Source: Mesorhizobium sp. (GTDB lineage Bacteria > Pseudomonadota > Alphaproteobacteria > Rhizobiales > Rhizobiaceae). From it: DNA of 51,085 nt. Both the position numbers and the translations under genes were made by a program. Numbering within the stretch: the first letter of the stretch is position 1; each line of letters starts with the position of its first letter. Under the pieces are notes generated by a model. That model worked only from the letters and a program-made list of their open reading frames with translations. It did no database searches and was not told the DNA's origin. Shown here piece after piece: positions 28,229 to 38,204 of this stretch. The DNA is taken from assembly GCF_004962925.1 (NCBI RefSeq), contig NZ_SUEO01000016.1, forward strand, positions 1 to 51,085. The letters are read 5' to 3'.

Positions 28229-28238
28229 ACCAAGAGAA

Positions 28239-28312
28239 AGTTGGAAAATCAAACCATAGTGAGTTGTGGTATCCAACTTAGTGTGCAATTCTAAGAGTTG
28301 GAATATCCAACT
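28239..28312. promoter_or_regulatory. candidate HxlR operator: AGTTGGA/TCCAACT inverted half-sites
   Basis: AGTTGGA at 28239-28245, TCCAACT at 28272-28278, AGTTGGA-ATA-TCCAACT at 28296-28312, between the divergent regulator and MFS genes. Confidence 0.65.
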
Positions 28313-28449
28313 GACCGGTTGCGCGATGGAAAACGCTCTAACGCTTGTCGTTGATGTCGCTTTCACCAGACGCCGCGCCCGGGCGGAAAATATCAACCGG
28401 ATGCGATCAATAGCGGGCTGTCGCCCGCGTTGAACTGCCTAAAGGGTAG

Positions 28450-29856
28450 ATGACAACAATGGACACACAAACGCACGTTGCATCCTCTAGTGACATCTCA
28501 GATCAGAGATCGCTGCTGACAACTTTCGTCCTATGTGGGGCGGCATTCATGGCGATGATTGACGTATTCATCGTCAATGTCGCTTTCCGTCGAATAGGCG
28601 CCGAATTTCCTCAAGCCAGCTTTGCCGATCTCAGCTGGATTCTGAATGGCTACACCATAGTTTATGCGGCCTTGTTGATTCCGTTCGGCGGGCTCGCCGA
28701 CAAGTGGGGACGCAAGCGTGCGTTCCTTACGGGCCTGACCATATTCACGCTGGCCAGCGTCGGCTGTGCGCTTTCGGGCGCGATGTGGTCGCTCATACTT
28801 TCCCGCGTGTTGCAAGCAGCGGGAGCCGCGATGCTCACTCCGAGCAGCCTTGGCCTTATATTGACGGTCCTTCCTGCGCAGAAGCGGGCGGGGGCGGTCA
28901 AGATCTGGGCGACGACATCCGCGCTTGCAGCGGCCGTTGGTCCGGCCCTTGGCGGGGTCCTTGCGGAATATTCATGGCGATGGGTTTTCATCATAAATCT
29001 GCCGGTCGGAGTTATTGCCGGCATCGCAGCCGCATTGCTGATACCAACAATACAGCCAGCCAGTGTCTCGACCAGAAATCTCGATCTATTCGGCGCCTTG
29101 CTCGCTGCAATCGCGGTGGGGTCACTGTCCCTCGCGGTCGTTGGGCACGAACAATCGACGACATCGCAGATCATTGCATATTACGTCTTGGCAATTCTGA
29201 CCGCAGCCTGGCTCGTAAGGCGAATCCTGTTTCACCAGGCGCCGATCGTGGATCCGGACCTCTTCAGGGTTTCGACATTTACCTGGGCGAACATCACTAT
29301 CATTCTGTTCTGCACGGCCTTCGCCGCTATGTTTCTGAGCGTCGCAATCTGGTTGCAAACAGTTGCCGGCCTTTCCTTGATCGAAACCGGATTTGCGATC
29401 GTCCCTGGCCCTGTTTGCGTGCCCATAGCCGCTTATTTCGTTCAGAAGTTTGCGTCTACCGCGTCACCGCGAGTGCTTGTGATCGTCGGGAATGCCATAT
29501 TTGCAGTTGCGGCATTGAGCCTCGCCTTCATGGCGTCAATCGCTCCCCGCTACAGCATAGATATCATGCCGGCATGGATGTTGGTCGGCATCGGCATCGG
29601 CATCGCCATGCCGACCATGATTGGGAGCGCGTCGCGCGATCTTCCAGCAAACATGACAGCTACGGGTAGCGCGGTGGTCAATACAAGCCGCCAACTTGGC
29701 TATGTGCTGGGCGTGGCGCTCCTGGTGGCGGTTACGGGCTCTCTCAGTCTCGCCCCGAACCAGGCACTGCATGCTTTTCAAACAAGTTGGCAACTCATCG
29801 CCCTTGGCGCGGCGCTCAGCGCGTTAACGGCGCTGGGCATGCGGAGGACGGCTTGA
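28450..29856 (+). CDS. MFS transporter (DHA2/EmrB-like)
   Basis: 468 aa; FMAMIDVFIVNVAFRRIG, GGLADKWGRKRAFLTGL, many TM segments. Confidence 0.93.
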   Translation: MTTMDTQTHVASSSDISDQRSLLTTFVLCGAAFMAMIDVFIVNVAFRRIGAEFPQASFADLSWILNGYTIVYAALLIPFGGLADKWGRKRAFLTGLTIFTLASVGCALSGAMWSLILSRVLQAAGAAMLTPSSLGLILTVLPAQKRAGAVKIWATTSALAAAVGPALGGVLAEYSWRWVFIINLPVGVIAGIAAALLIPTIQPASVSTRNLDLFGALLAAIAVGSLSLAVVGHEQSTTSQIIAYYVLAILTAAWLVRRILFHQAPIVDPDLFRVSTFTWANITIILFCTAFAAMFLSVAIWLQTVAGLSLIETGFAIVPGPVCVPIAAYFVQKFASTASPRVLVIVGNAIFAVAALSLAFMASIAPRYSIDIMPAWMLVGIGIGIAMPTMIGSASRDLPANMTATGSAVVNTSRQLGYVLGVALLVAVTGSLSLAPNQALHAFQTSWQLIALGAALSALTALGMRRTA

Positions 29857-29952
29857 CCCCCAGGTTCTCGAGAATCCGCTACCGCCTCGTTTGACCAGGC
29901 GAAAACGACCGCGACGCGGTTCCACATCGATCAACAGCAGGAAGGTTTTGCT

Positions 29953-30819
29953 ATGCGACAGAAAGAAGTGAGCGATGCCGAAAACCGAGCTGCGGGGTTT
30001 GCCGACAAGCTGCTCCGTGTCAAGCGACCGCCTATAGACCAGCAGTTTCAGGAACTGTCGAACACCGAATCCTTAGCGCTGCAAGTCGAGGCGCCGGGCG
30101 ACTGGCCAGACGGTCGGCAGATCGAGGTGCGAGTCCATCGCTGGGGGTCCGGACGCAATGCACTGCTTGTGCATGGATGGCAGGGACGGCGTTCCGATCT
30201 CATGGGCATCGGCCAAAAGCTCGTTGAGACCGGCTACGCGGTCTGGCTTCCAGATCTTCCCGGCCATGGAGATTCGGCCGGCGAACGATTGTCCATTCCG
30301 TTGGCCGCCGCCGTTCTTCAGGCTGTCGATAGGATCGCTGGACCATTCGCTCTGGTAGTGGGACATTCTATCGGAGGCGCCTGCGTCGTTCAGGCTCTGG
30401 AGCAAGGTCTTTCAGCGGAGCGGATCGTCCTCCTCGCTACGCCGACGCACTACGGCCACTGGGCCCGGTTCATGGCGCGCAAGGCTGGGTTTGAAGGAGA
30501 CGAAGACGCGATCTTGCTGCGGTTGGAACGCTTGATCGGGCTCCATCCGGATCGCATCGACATGCGACGACAAGCGGCGAAAATGTCCCAGCCTGCCCTG
30601 TTCATTCATTCATCCGATGACATGGTTGTTCCTTACAAGGGTGCGGAGGCTGTTGCCTCCATTTGGCCGAGCGCTGAGTGGCTGCTCGTCGACGGCTTGG
30701 GCCACCACGGAGAGTTCCTTAGCGACAAGGTTGTCCTAGAGCGTGTCTCCGCTTTCGTAGGCAGCGCCCCCACGCATCTCGAAACTTCTCCGGCAACCGC
30801 GCAACGCGCGAACCTCTGA
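29953..30819 (+). CDS. alpha/beta hydrolase
   Basis: ALLVHGWQGRRSDL, ALVVGHSIGGACVVQAL (GHSIGG). Confidence 0.92.
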   Translation: MRQKEVSDAENRAAGFADKLLRVKRPPIDQQFQELSNTESLALQVEAPGDWPDGRQIEVRVHRWGSGRNALLVHGWQGRRSDLMGIGQKLVETGYAVWLPDLPGHGDSAGERLSIPLAAAVLQAVDRIAGPFALVVGHSIGGACVVQALEQGLSAERIVLLATPTHYGHWARFMARKAGFEGDEDAILLRLERLIGLHPDRIDMRRQAAKMSQPALFIHSSDDMVVPYKGAEAVASIWPSAEWLLVDGLGHHGEFLSDKVVLERVSAFVGSAPTHLETSPATAQRANL

Positions 30820-30909
30820 GCTCGACCTCGCCATCCGGTCGAGTCGGTATGAGGATCGCACTATCGTGCCAGGAAACCGACGTCCGTCCCGATGGAGGGG
30901 CTGCTCGAT

Positions 30910-31806
30910 TCAGATGTCCGGATCATCGAGAATACGAGAGATCGTGCTGCGCCCCAGCGCACTCATGGCGGGGTTGGTGCGATGGTAATACCAGATGAGA
31001 CCCATTGCTTGCTGGAATGCCCAAGCAACACCACGCTTCCACCGAAGATCTTCAACTTGAAGGCGGCACCGAAAGGTCGCCCTTCGGTCGCGGTCTAGAA
31101 GATGCCACGCGACCACTAAATCCAGCGACGGGTCGGCTGGTCCGAAACTGCCGCCGTCAAGCACTCCGACAAGGCGCTCGCCCTGCACGAGAAGGTTTGC
31201 TGGGATAAGGTCCCTATGACTCATCACGACAGGCCCAGCGGATGGCAACTCCCGCAAGCGAGTCCATAAATCGCGCAGTCGAGCCACATCAAGAAGGCTC
31301 TCGCTGTTTTCAAAGCAAACAATCATCCAATCGTCATGATCGGAGAGATGTCCACCACGTCCTTGCCCGTCGAAGCCTCGGCCCCGTGTGTCTGCTTGGC
31401 GCAACGATGCCACGAGGTGTGCAAGGTCTAGGGCGAACGTCGTCGATCCACTTAGCCCGTGCGGCGTGGCAACCTCGCCTTCGATCCACGTTTGTAATGC
31501 CCATGGCATTGGATAGTGAGGACCTGGCTCGCCGAGCCCGATCGGTTGAGGCGTCGGAAATAAGCAATGTTCCCCAATCTCGACCATAGCAGCGGCCTCT
31601 GACCGAAGCATATTGGCGCATTCGGTCGGATTCATTGCCCGCAGTGGGAACCGCGCAGTGCTCTTCGAGCCAATGCGGAAGATGGCATTGACGGTTCCCG
31701 AAGATCTAACAGAGGTGATGTCCTCATGGCGATACTGGGGAAACTGATCGCGGATCATCTGCCGGGCGATATCGATGTCGATATCCACCTGATCGTCATG
31801 CATCAT
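30910..31806 (-). CDS. aminoglycoside/macrolide phosphotransferase-family kinase
   Basis: VMSHRDLIPANLLVQGERLVGVLDGGSFGPADPSLDLV; start moved to MMHDDQ. Confidence 0.87.
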   Translation of the reverse strand: MMHDDQVDIDIDIARQMIRDQFPQYRHEDITSVRSSGTVNAIFRIGSKSTARFPLRAMNPTECANMLRSEAAAMVEIGEHCLFPTPQPIGLGEPGPHYPMPWALQTWIEGEVATPHGLSGSTTFALDLAHLVASLRQADTRGRGFDGQGRGGHLSDHDDWMIVCFENSESLLDVARLRDLWTRLRELPSAGPVVMSHRDLIPANLLVQGERLVGVLDGGSFGPADPSLDLVVAWHLLDRDRRATFRCRLQVEDLRWKRGVAWAFQQAMGLIWYYHRTNPAMSALGRSTISRILDDPDI

Positions 31807-32067
31807 GGAGTTCTCGTCCTGCCGATCTCGGTATGAAGGATATAGTTTGTTCGTTATAGCGACGAGGCGAAACAAATGTCCGCTTCCCAGTCTTGGCAGC
31901 AGATCCCAATATGTCTGCAACGCAGGCGCGGAGCTGACATTCAAGCAGAGTCATTGTTATTATCGGGTTCGCCAGACCATACGAGATCATACGAGAGATG
32001 GTGCGATCTCAGGTCGGCGGCGGCGGGCCGTGGTCTCGGTTCCGCAATGACCCGAAAAACTGATCGC

Positions 32068-32694
32068 TCAGTTTGGCTTGGTGGCCGCGGCAGACAAGCC
32101 CGTGGTCACGAAAGTCAGGCCTGCCCCGATATTGATGCCGGCCACCACGCGCGGACGGCGAAGCAGCCAATTGCTCAGGGCCGAAGCGAAGCTGCCGATG
32201 ATGGAGAGACCGACGACCGCAATGACCGCGAGCCATGCACCGTAGGTCATCATCTGAACCTCAACCGGGCCGCGGTCGGCGCTGACGAACTGCGGAATGA
32301 ACGCCAGGACAAACAATCCGATCTTGGGGTTCAGTACGTTAGACATCAGGCCAGCCAGATAGATCGCATGCAGCGAACGCTTGGCGGTCGGCGCAAAGGT
32401 GACGAGGTTGCGGTAAAGCAGAGCCCTGGTTCCCAGCCAGATCAGATAGGCCGCGCCGACCAGCTTGATCGCCAGGAAAGCCATGGCGGAAGTCTGGATG
32501 ATCAGAGCGAGGCCGTAGGCGGCGGCGACCGTGTGGACCAGGATGCCGGTGCCGGCCCCCAATCCGGAAAGCGTTGCCGCGAGGCGGCCCTGGCTCAGAC
32601 CGCGCGCGATCGAGAGAACGATGTCGGGCCCCGGCGCCAGGACAATCAGGACGCTCGCAAGGGTGTAGGCCAACCAGATATCAATCGGAAACAT
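32068..32694 (-). CDS. LysE/RhtB-family translocator
   Basis: VLIVLAPGPDIVLSIARGLSQGRLAATLSGLGAGTGILVHT. Confidence 0.93.
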   Translation of the reverse strand: MFPIDIWLAYTLASVLIVLAPGPDIVLSIARGLSQGRLAATLSGLGAGTGILVHTVAAAYGLALIIQTSAMAFLAIKLVGAAYLIWLGTRALLYRNLVTFAPTAKRSLHAIYLAGLMSNVLNPKIGLFVLAFIPQFVSADRGPVEVQMMTYGAWLAVIAVVGLSIIGSFASALSNWLLRRPRVVAGINIGAGLTFVTTGLSAAATKPN

Positions 32695-32821
32695 GGTCTT
32701 TTCCTTTGCTTGAGTTTGGGGCGCGCACCTACGCCAACCGACGACCGCGCCCGCGGTGGAGGGCGCGTGATCCGTTTCCAGGAGCCGGAATTGCGGCGGT
32801 GCGTGTCGGCTATGACGCCGG

Positions 32822-33238
32822 TTAGCCTGATGGCATCTTCTCGAACGTCTTCAGCCCGGCTTCCATCGTGTCCCAGGGGAGGGCCCGGATACCGTACGTC
32901 ACCACGGTCGGATTGAACCGGCCCGGATCGTCAAGGCTTGCTGCATGCACCGTTATCGGGTCCGGCATGGCGGTGTAGGTCAGGTAGACCGGGGTTCCGC
33001 AGACCGGGCAGAAGGAATGGATTTTCACATTCCCGTTGTCCGCCGCGACACGCCACTCCGTGGTCGTGCCGGTGATCGTCACGTCCGCTCGCGACGAAAA
33101 CGTCAGATAGGATCCATGACCGGTGCCGCTTCTTTTCTGGCAATCACGGCAGTGGCAGTGGTTCTCGAAGATGGGGGTTGCCTCTGCCTCGTAGCGAACC
33201 GCGCCGCATGCGCATCCGCCGGTGTAGAGAGTGCTCAT
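32822..33238 (-). CDS. GFA/CENP-V domain protein
   Basis: MSTLYTGGCACGAVRYEAEATPIFENHCHCRDCQKRSGTG; FCPVCGTPVY. Confidence 0.92.
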   Translation of the reverse strand: MSTLYTGGCACGAVRYEAEATPIFENHCHCRDCQKRSGTGHGSYLTFSSRADVTITGTTTEWRVAADNGNVKIHSFCPVCGTPVYLTYTAMPDPITVHAASLDDPGRFNPTVVTYGIRALPWDTMEAGLKTFEKMPSG

Positions 33239-33260
33239 GTGCTCGGCTCCTTGTATTGGC

Positions 33261-33737
33261 TCAGGCCGCCAGTTCGGACGCGCGTGGCTTCGCGAAGACA
33301 TCGATCGCCTGGCCCGTTTCGAGGAAGGATTTCAGGCTGGAGAGGACGATCGGCCACCCCTTTTTGATGCCATTCGCCATGCCGCTGCCGGCTTCGAGTT
33401 CGTCATGGGTGACGGTCAGCCGCACCATGGCCTCGTATTCCTCGAGCTCGAAGGCTACCCGGCTGTAGCTCGCCGGATCGGACGCCTGCGAAGCGTTTGC
33501 CCAGGTGATGACGAGACGGGTCGGCTGCGAGACCTCGACGACCTCGCCGACGAGTTCGACAGTCCGCTCATCATTGGCGCGGATATGTTCCCATCTCGAA
33601 CCGGGCTTCCAGTCAGAGACGTTCTCGTGGCCCCAGTAGCGCCGTGCGAGGTCTGGTTTCGTTATGGCTTCGAACACCTTTCCCGGTGTCGAGACGATAT
33701 AGGTCGTGTAAGTAAAGCTGATCATTTCCTTGGTCAT
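33261..33737 (-). CDS. SRPBCC/AHSA1 domain protein
   Basis: YIVSTPGKVFEAITKPDLARRYWGHENVSDWKPGSRWEH. Confidence 0.92.
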   Translation of the reverse strand: MTKEMISFTYTTYIVSTPGKVFEAITKPDLARRYWGHENVSDWKPGSRWEHIRANDERTVELVGEVVEVSQPTRLVITWANASQASDPASYSRVAFELEEYEAMVRLTVTHDELEAGSGMANGIKKGWPIVLSSLKSFLETGQAIDVFAKPRASELAA

Positions 33738-33842
33738 TGCTAGGCTCCTTTTTGTTTCACGAGCTTAGGTAGATGGGGAAACCGGACTCGTGTGAGTGAC
33801 AATCCTGTCGCGATTGGCTTCTAATAGACAGAAGGTTGATGC

Positions 33843-34676
33843 ATGACGCGCTGGCACCTTGCTCATGGACGGCATCTCGATCTTGGCGCGAAATCGTTGC
33901 TGATGGGGATTTTGAACGTCACGCCGGACAGTTTTTCCGACGGAGGAGAATTCGATCGGCCGGAGCGGGCGCTCCAACAGGCGCGGCGCATGATCGGCGA
34001 GGGTGCGGCGATCATCGACGTCGGCGGCGAGTCCACCCGGCCCGGCGCCGGCGCCGTTTCGGCGCGCGAGGAACAGTCGCGCATCCTCCCGATCATCGAG
34101 GCGCTGTCGTCCGACGGCCGCAGCCTCGTTTCGGTCGACACCTATCGGGCCGAGACCGCGCGTCTGGCGGTCGCGGCGGGCGCACATATCGTCAACGATG
34201 TGCATGGCCTGCAGCGCGAACCCGACATCGCGCACGTCGCGGCGGAAACCGGCGCCGGTCTCGTCATCATGCACACCGGGCGCGGCCGTGAAAAACTGGC
34301 GGATGTGATCGCCGACCAGTTCATGTTCCTGAACAGATCGCTGGAGATCGCGCGCGACGCCGGCATCCCGGACGACCGGATCGTGCTGGACCCGGGCTTC
34401 GCCTTCGCCAAGGATGGAGAGGAAAACCTCGAGCTCATGGCTCGCTTCGGTGAATTGCGCGCTCTCGGTTTTCCATTGCTGGTCGGCACGTCGCGCAAGC
34501 GTCTTGCCCGTCACCTGGTCGGCGGAAGTGACGAGGGGCGCGACGTCGGCACAGCGGCGACCAGCGTCATCCTGCGGTTGAAGGGCGCTTCGATCTTTCG
34601 TGTGCACAATGTCGCGGTCAATCGCGACGCACTGGCTTTCGCCGACGCGGTGCGCGAGCGCGAGACCGTGGAATAG
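33843..34676 (+). CDS. folP: dihydropteroate synthase
   Basis: LMGILNVTPDSFSDGGEF; IIDVGGESTRPGA; DPGFAFAKDGEENLELMARF. Confidence 0.93.
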   Translation: MTRWHLAHGRHLDLGAKSLLMGILNVTPDSFSDGGEFDRPERALQQARRMIGEGAAIIDVGGESTRPGAGAVSAREEQSRILPIIEALSSDGRSLVSVDTYRAETARLAVAAGAHIVNDVHGLQREPDIAHVAAETGAGLVIMHTGRGREKLADVIADQFMFLNRSLEIARDAGIPDDRIVLDPGFAFAKDGEENLELMARFGELRALGFPLLVGTSRKRLARHLVGGSDEGRDVGTAATSVILRLKGASIFRVHNVAVNRDALAFADAVRERETVE

Positions 34677-34685
34677 AAGAGCGCG

Positions 34686-35834
34686 TCAGGCGGGCTCGGT
34701 CACGACGCCGATCCGGCGGTAGACGAATTGTTCGTCCTTCGAAGGAACTGCCGCAGCACGCTGGGCTTCGTCGATCAGCATTGCCATGCGCGCATGGATC
34801 GGCGATTTCGCGCATGCCGGGTCCGTGGCGGCGGCATCGCCGGCGATCGCCATCGCCTGGCAGCGGCAGCCGCCCCAGTCGATCTCACGCCGTTCGCAGC
34901 TGCGGCAGGGCTGTTGCATCCAGTCGGTGCCGCGAAAGGCATTGAATGCCGGCGAATCGGTCCATATCTCGGCCAGGCTGCGCGGTCCGAAACGCTCGAA
35001 GCTGAGCGACGGGATAGTCTGTGCGGCATGGCATGGCAGCACGGTGCCGTCCGGCGTCACCATGAAGGCGTCGCGCGCCCAGCCGCCCATGCAGGGCTTG
35101 GGATAGATGGCGAAATAATCCGGCGGGACGAAATCAATGTTCATGATGCCGGTGAGCCGTTCGCGTGCCGCCGCGACGATCTCCGCCTGCCGTTCAACTG
35201 CGTCACGCTCGGGCATCAGTTGATCGCGATTGGTCAGCGCCCAGCCGGCGTATTGCACGTTGGCGATCTCGAGCCGCTCCGCGCCCAGCGAAAGCGCCAG
35301 ATCGATGAATTCCGGCACTTCCTCGATGTTGTGGCGATGGATCGGCGCGTTGATGGTAAGCGGCAGGCCGGCCGCGCGAGCCCGGCGTGCCGTCTCCAGC
35401 TTCTTTTCGTGGCCGCCCTTGTGGTTGCCGATGCGGTCGGTGGTCGCCGGCCGTGCGCCTTGAAAGCTCAGCTGCAGATGGTCAAGCCCGGCTTCGGCAA
35501 ACGCCTCGATGCGGCCCTCGGCAATGCCGACGCCGGCGGTGATCAGGTTGGTGTAGACGCCGCGCGCCGAAAGCCCGGCGATCAATTGCTCGAGGTCGCG
35601 GCGCAGTGTCGGTTCACCGCCGGACAGATGCACCTGGAGAACGCCGAGATCGGCGGCCTGCGAGAACAGGTCGAGCCAGGTCTGTGTGTCGAGTTCGCGA
35701 TTGGCCTTCAGCAATTCGAGCGGATTGGAGCAATAGGGGCATTGCAGCGGACAGCGATGCGTCAGTTCCGCCAGCATGCCGATCGGGGGGAGAAGGGGCT
35801 CGCTCATAGCTTCACCAGCAGCTTGTCCGACCAT
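34686..35834 (-). CDS. pqqE: PQQ biosynthesis radical SAM protein PqqE
   Basis: LTHRCPLQCPYCSNPLEL; C-terminal SPASM Cys cluster QQPCRSCERREIDWGGCRCQA. Confidence 0.96.
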   Translation of the reverse strand: MVGQAAGEAMSEPLLPPIGMLAELTHRCPLQCPYCSNPLELLKANRELDTQTWLDLFSQAADLGVLQVHLSGGEPTLRRDLEQLIAGLSARGVYTNLITAGVGIAEGRIEAFAEAGLDHLQLSFQGARPATTDRIGNHKGGHEKKLETARRARAAGLPLTINAPIHRHNIEEVPEFIDLALSLGAERLEIANVQYAGWALTNRDQLMPERDAVERQAEIVAAARERLTGIMNIDFVPPDYFAIYPKPCMGGWARDAFMVTPDGTVLPCHAAQTIPSLSFERFGPRSLAEIWTDSPAFNAFRGTDWMQQPCRSCERREIDWGGCRCQAMAIAGDAAATDPACAKSPIHARMAMLIDEAQRAAAVPSKDEQFVYRRIGVVTEPA

Positions 35835-36100
35835 TCCTGCAGGAAGGCGACGACGTCGGCGGCCACGGCCTCCTGTTCGGCATCATAATCCGCGGCAAGG
35901 TCGGCAATGATGTGGCCGACCGTCGACCGTCCATCGCAGCGGCGCAATATGTCGAGGCTGATGTCGTTCGGCCAAAATATTTTTTCGGGCGAAAGCACGG
36001 CGAACGCCTGCCGCACGGGGTCGTACTGTATGCGCACGTGCTTCGGTAGCGACGGCACCGACTGCGGCGACACCAAGGCTCTTTCGCGCAGCGCCATCAT
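35804..36100 (-). CDS. pqqD: PQQ biosynthesis peptide chaperone PqqD
   Basis: 98 aa MMALRERALVSPQSVPSLPKHVRIQYDPVRQAFAVLSPEKIFWPNDISLDILRRCDGRSTVGHI..; overlaps pqqC and pqqE ends. Confidence 0.92.
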   Translation of the reverse strand: MMALRERALVSPQSVPSLPKHVRIQYDPVRQAFAVLSPEKIFWPNDISLDILRRCDGRSTVGHIIADLAADYDAEQEAVAADVVAFLQEWSDKLLVKL

Positions 36101-36855
36101 AGCGCTGCCTCCGGGCGGAAGGCGCCGGGCGGTATGTTTCCCGGCTCGCCATAGGCGTGTTGAAGCGCGTCGAGCATGGCCCAGAGTATATCGCATTTGA
36201 ACACCAATGCATCGATCGCCTGCTGCTGGCGTTCCGCCGTGTCGGCATGGCCGAGCACGTAGGCGAGGGCGAAGTCGGCGTCGCGCGAGGCCTGTTCGGG
36301 CCGTCGGCTGAAATAGGCCAGCGTATCCTCGGTGATGTAATCGTATTTGGCCAGCATCGCCGGCACCCGCTCGCCAATGATCAGCGGCGAGAACATCTCG
36401 GTCAGCGACGAGGCGACCGCCTCGAACAGCGTCCGGTTCGTGCAAAAGGAGAGGTAAGCGCCGACCGCGAAACGTGTCGCCGGCAGCGCCAGCCTTTCGC
36501 TCTTCACCGCATCGGCATCGAGACCGAGCGAGGTCGCCAGATGCAGCCAGCGCGCAATACCGCCGCTCCAGCCGTCCTCGCCGTCATGGTCCTCGATGCG
36601 TTTGCGCCAGGCGGCGCGAAACGCCGGATCCTCGGCATGTGCGAGGATCATGGCATCCTTGCGCGGGATGACAGCCTGGTAGCAATAGCGGTTCAGCGCC
36701 CAAGCCTGCATCTCGGTCCTCGACAGCGCACCGCTGGTCATCCTGTGATGGAAGGGGTGGCGGTTGTGATAGCGCTCGGCACCGACCTGACGCAGCACCG
36801 CTTCGAGCTCGCTGGAGGACAGGCCGTTCCTGGCCGCGTCGTGGAAATCACTCAA
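36097..36855 (-). CDS. pqqC: pyrroloquinoline-quinone synthase PqqC
   Basis: RYHNRHPFHHRMTSGALSRTEMQAWALNRYCYQAVIPRKDA. Confidence 0.96.
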   Translation of the reverse strand: MSDFHDAARNGLSSSELEAVLRQVGAERYHNRHPFHHRMTSGALSRTEMQAWALNRYCYQAVIPRKDAMILAHAEDPAFRAAWRKRIEDHDGEDGWSGGIARWLHLATSLGLDADAVKSERLALPATRFAVGAYLSFCTNRTLFEAVASSLTEMFSPLIIGERVPAMLAKYDYITEDTLAYFSRRPEQASRDADFALAYVLGHADTAERQQQAIDALVFKCDILWAMLDALQHAYGEPGNIPPGAFRPEAAL

Positions 36856-37790
36856 AATTCCATCTCCATCCCGTCGCGGGCGACTTCCCAGCCCGCCGCC
36901 TTGACCGCCGCGTGTTCGGCGGAATTCTCGTCCAGAACCGGGTTGGTGTTGTTGATGTGGACGAAGACACGGCGGCCGATCCTCACATCGGCCAAGCCGG
37001 CGATCGAACCCGCGTCTCCCGACATTGCCAGATGCCCCATGCGCGCACCGGTTTTTTGTCCGACGCCGGCGGCAATCATCTCGTCGTCCGTGTAGACCGT
37101 GCCGTCGAACAGAAGGCCGGCGGCATCGGCTAGGCGCGTGCGCAGGTTCGCATCGATGCGTGCGCAGCCCGGGATATAGAAGACTGAGCCGCGACTGCCG
37201 GCGCCGGCGATACGGACGCCGATCGTGTCGCCGGCGTCGGAGCTGAAATTGGCGTCCGGCTGGCCTCTTTCCTCGAGATAGAGGGCTATCTTCCCGGGCA
37301 CGGGAAAGCTCTCGACGGCCACGCCGGTGTCATGGCCGTCTGCATCGCAGATCGCCAGTTCTTCCGCCGGCGGCAAGGTGCGGCGCGGCACGAGCACCGG
37401 ATCGAGAACATTGAAAATCGAATTCGCCTCCAGCGTCGCCAGAACCTGTGTCGTTGCATAGATGGCGAAAGGCTGCCGCTCACGCAGGCTGAGCAGGCCG
37501 GCGACATGATCGACGTCGGCATTGGTCAGCACCACCGCACGGATAGGCGTCGAACGCAGCGGCGCATCGTGCGCGGGCTGCAATTCGGGCGTTTGCGCAA
37601 TCTGCTGGCGAATATCGGGCGAGGCGTTGAAGAGAACCCAGCCGGCCCCGTCCACTGATGCGGCGATGCTTGATTGGGTTCGCGATTGCACGCCAGCCAT
37701 CCCGCTGCGAGCCGCGCGGCTCAGGCGATAGTTGCAATTCCATTGCGGAAAGCCGCCGCCTGCCGCCGAGCCGATGATCTTCAACCGCAT
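36852..37790 (-). CDS. pqqB: PQQ biosynthesis protein PqqB
   Basis: IGSAAGGGFPQWNCNYRLSRAARSG..; LTNADVDHVAGLLSLRE. Confidence 0.96.
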   Translation of the reverse strand: MRLKIIGSAAGGGFPQWNCNYRLSRAARSGMAGVQSRTQSSIAASVDGAGWVLFNASPDIRQQIAQTPELQPAHDAPLRSTPIRAVVLTNADVDHVAGLLSLRERQPFAIYATTQVLATLEANSIFNVLDPVLVPRRTLPPAEELAICDADGHDTGVAVESFPVPGKIALYLEERGQPDANFSSDAGDTIGVRIAGAGSRGSVFYIPGCARIDANLRTRLADAAGLLFDGTVYTDDEMIAAGVGQKTGARMGHLAMSGDAGSIAGLADVRIGRRVFVHINNTNPVLDENSAEHAAVKAAGWEVARDGMEMEF

Positions 37791-37943
37791 TGCAATGCCC
37801 GCTCTGCGGCTTGTTCAACCAGCAGGAAATTTTCGGCCGCGAACGGCTTCGCGCCCGCATTGAACGCGTCAAAACCTTTCACGAAGATCCCACGCGGCAA
37901 GGGAGTGCGTGTCCCCGTTGCCAGGGACACGCACCACTGCGGC

Positions 37944-38039
37944 CTACTTCTTGGGAGGAATTTCAGCAGGCAGATACCGCGAAATTTCGAAGCCCGCAGC
38001 AACTTGGCACATGGTCGGTTTTGTCCAGCTCTTCTTCAT
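37944..38039 (-). CDS. pqqA: PQQ precursor peptide PqqA (31 aa)
   Basis: MKKSWTKPTMCQVAAGFEISRYLPAEIPPKK; E-x3-Y motif (EISRY); upstream of pqqB; not in the supplied ORF track. Confidence 0.92.
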   Translation of the reverse strand: MKKSWTKPTMCQVAAGFEISRYLPAEIPPKK

Positions 38040-38204
38040 GGCATTCTCCTCTTCTACCAGCCCGAAGGGGCCGATTCTTTTCTCAGTCAACCATTGCTGG
38101 GCACCATTGCAATGGCTCGTCCATCAGCTCTCAAAATGGACAAATGAAACGGTAGGTTCTGAAAAATCGAAAAACAAGACGATCGAAATAACAATGCTCA
38201 TGCT

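Noticed and set aside
34728-35888. 386-aa ORF on + strand
   Set aside because: Antisense shadow of pqqE
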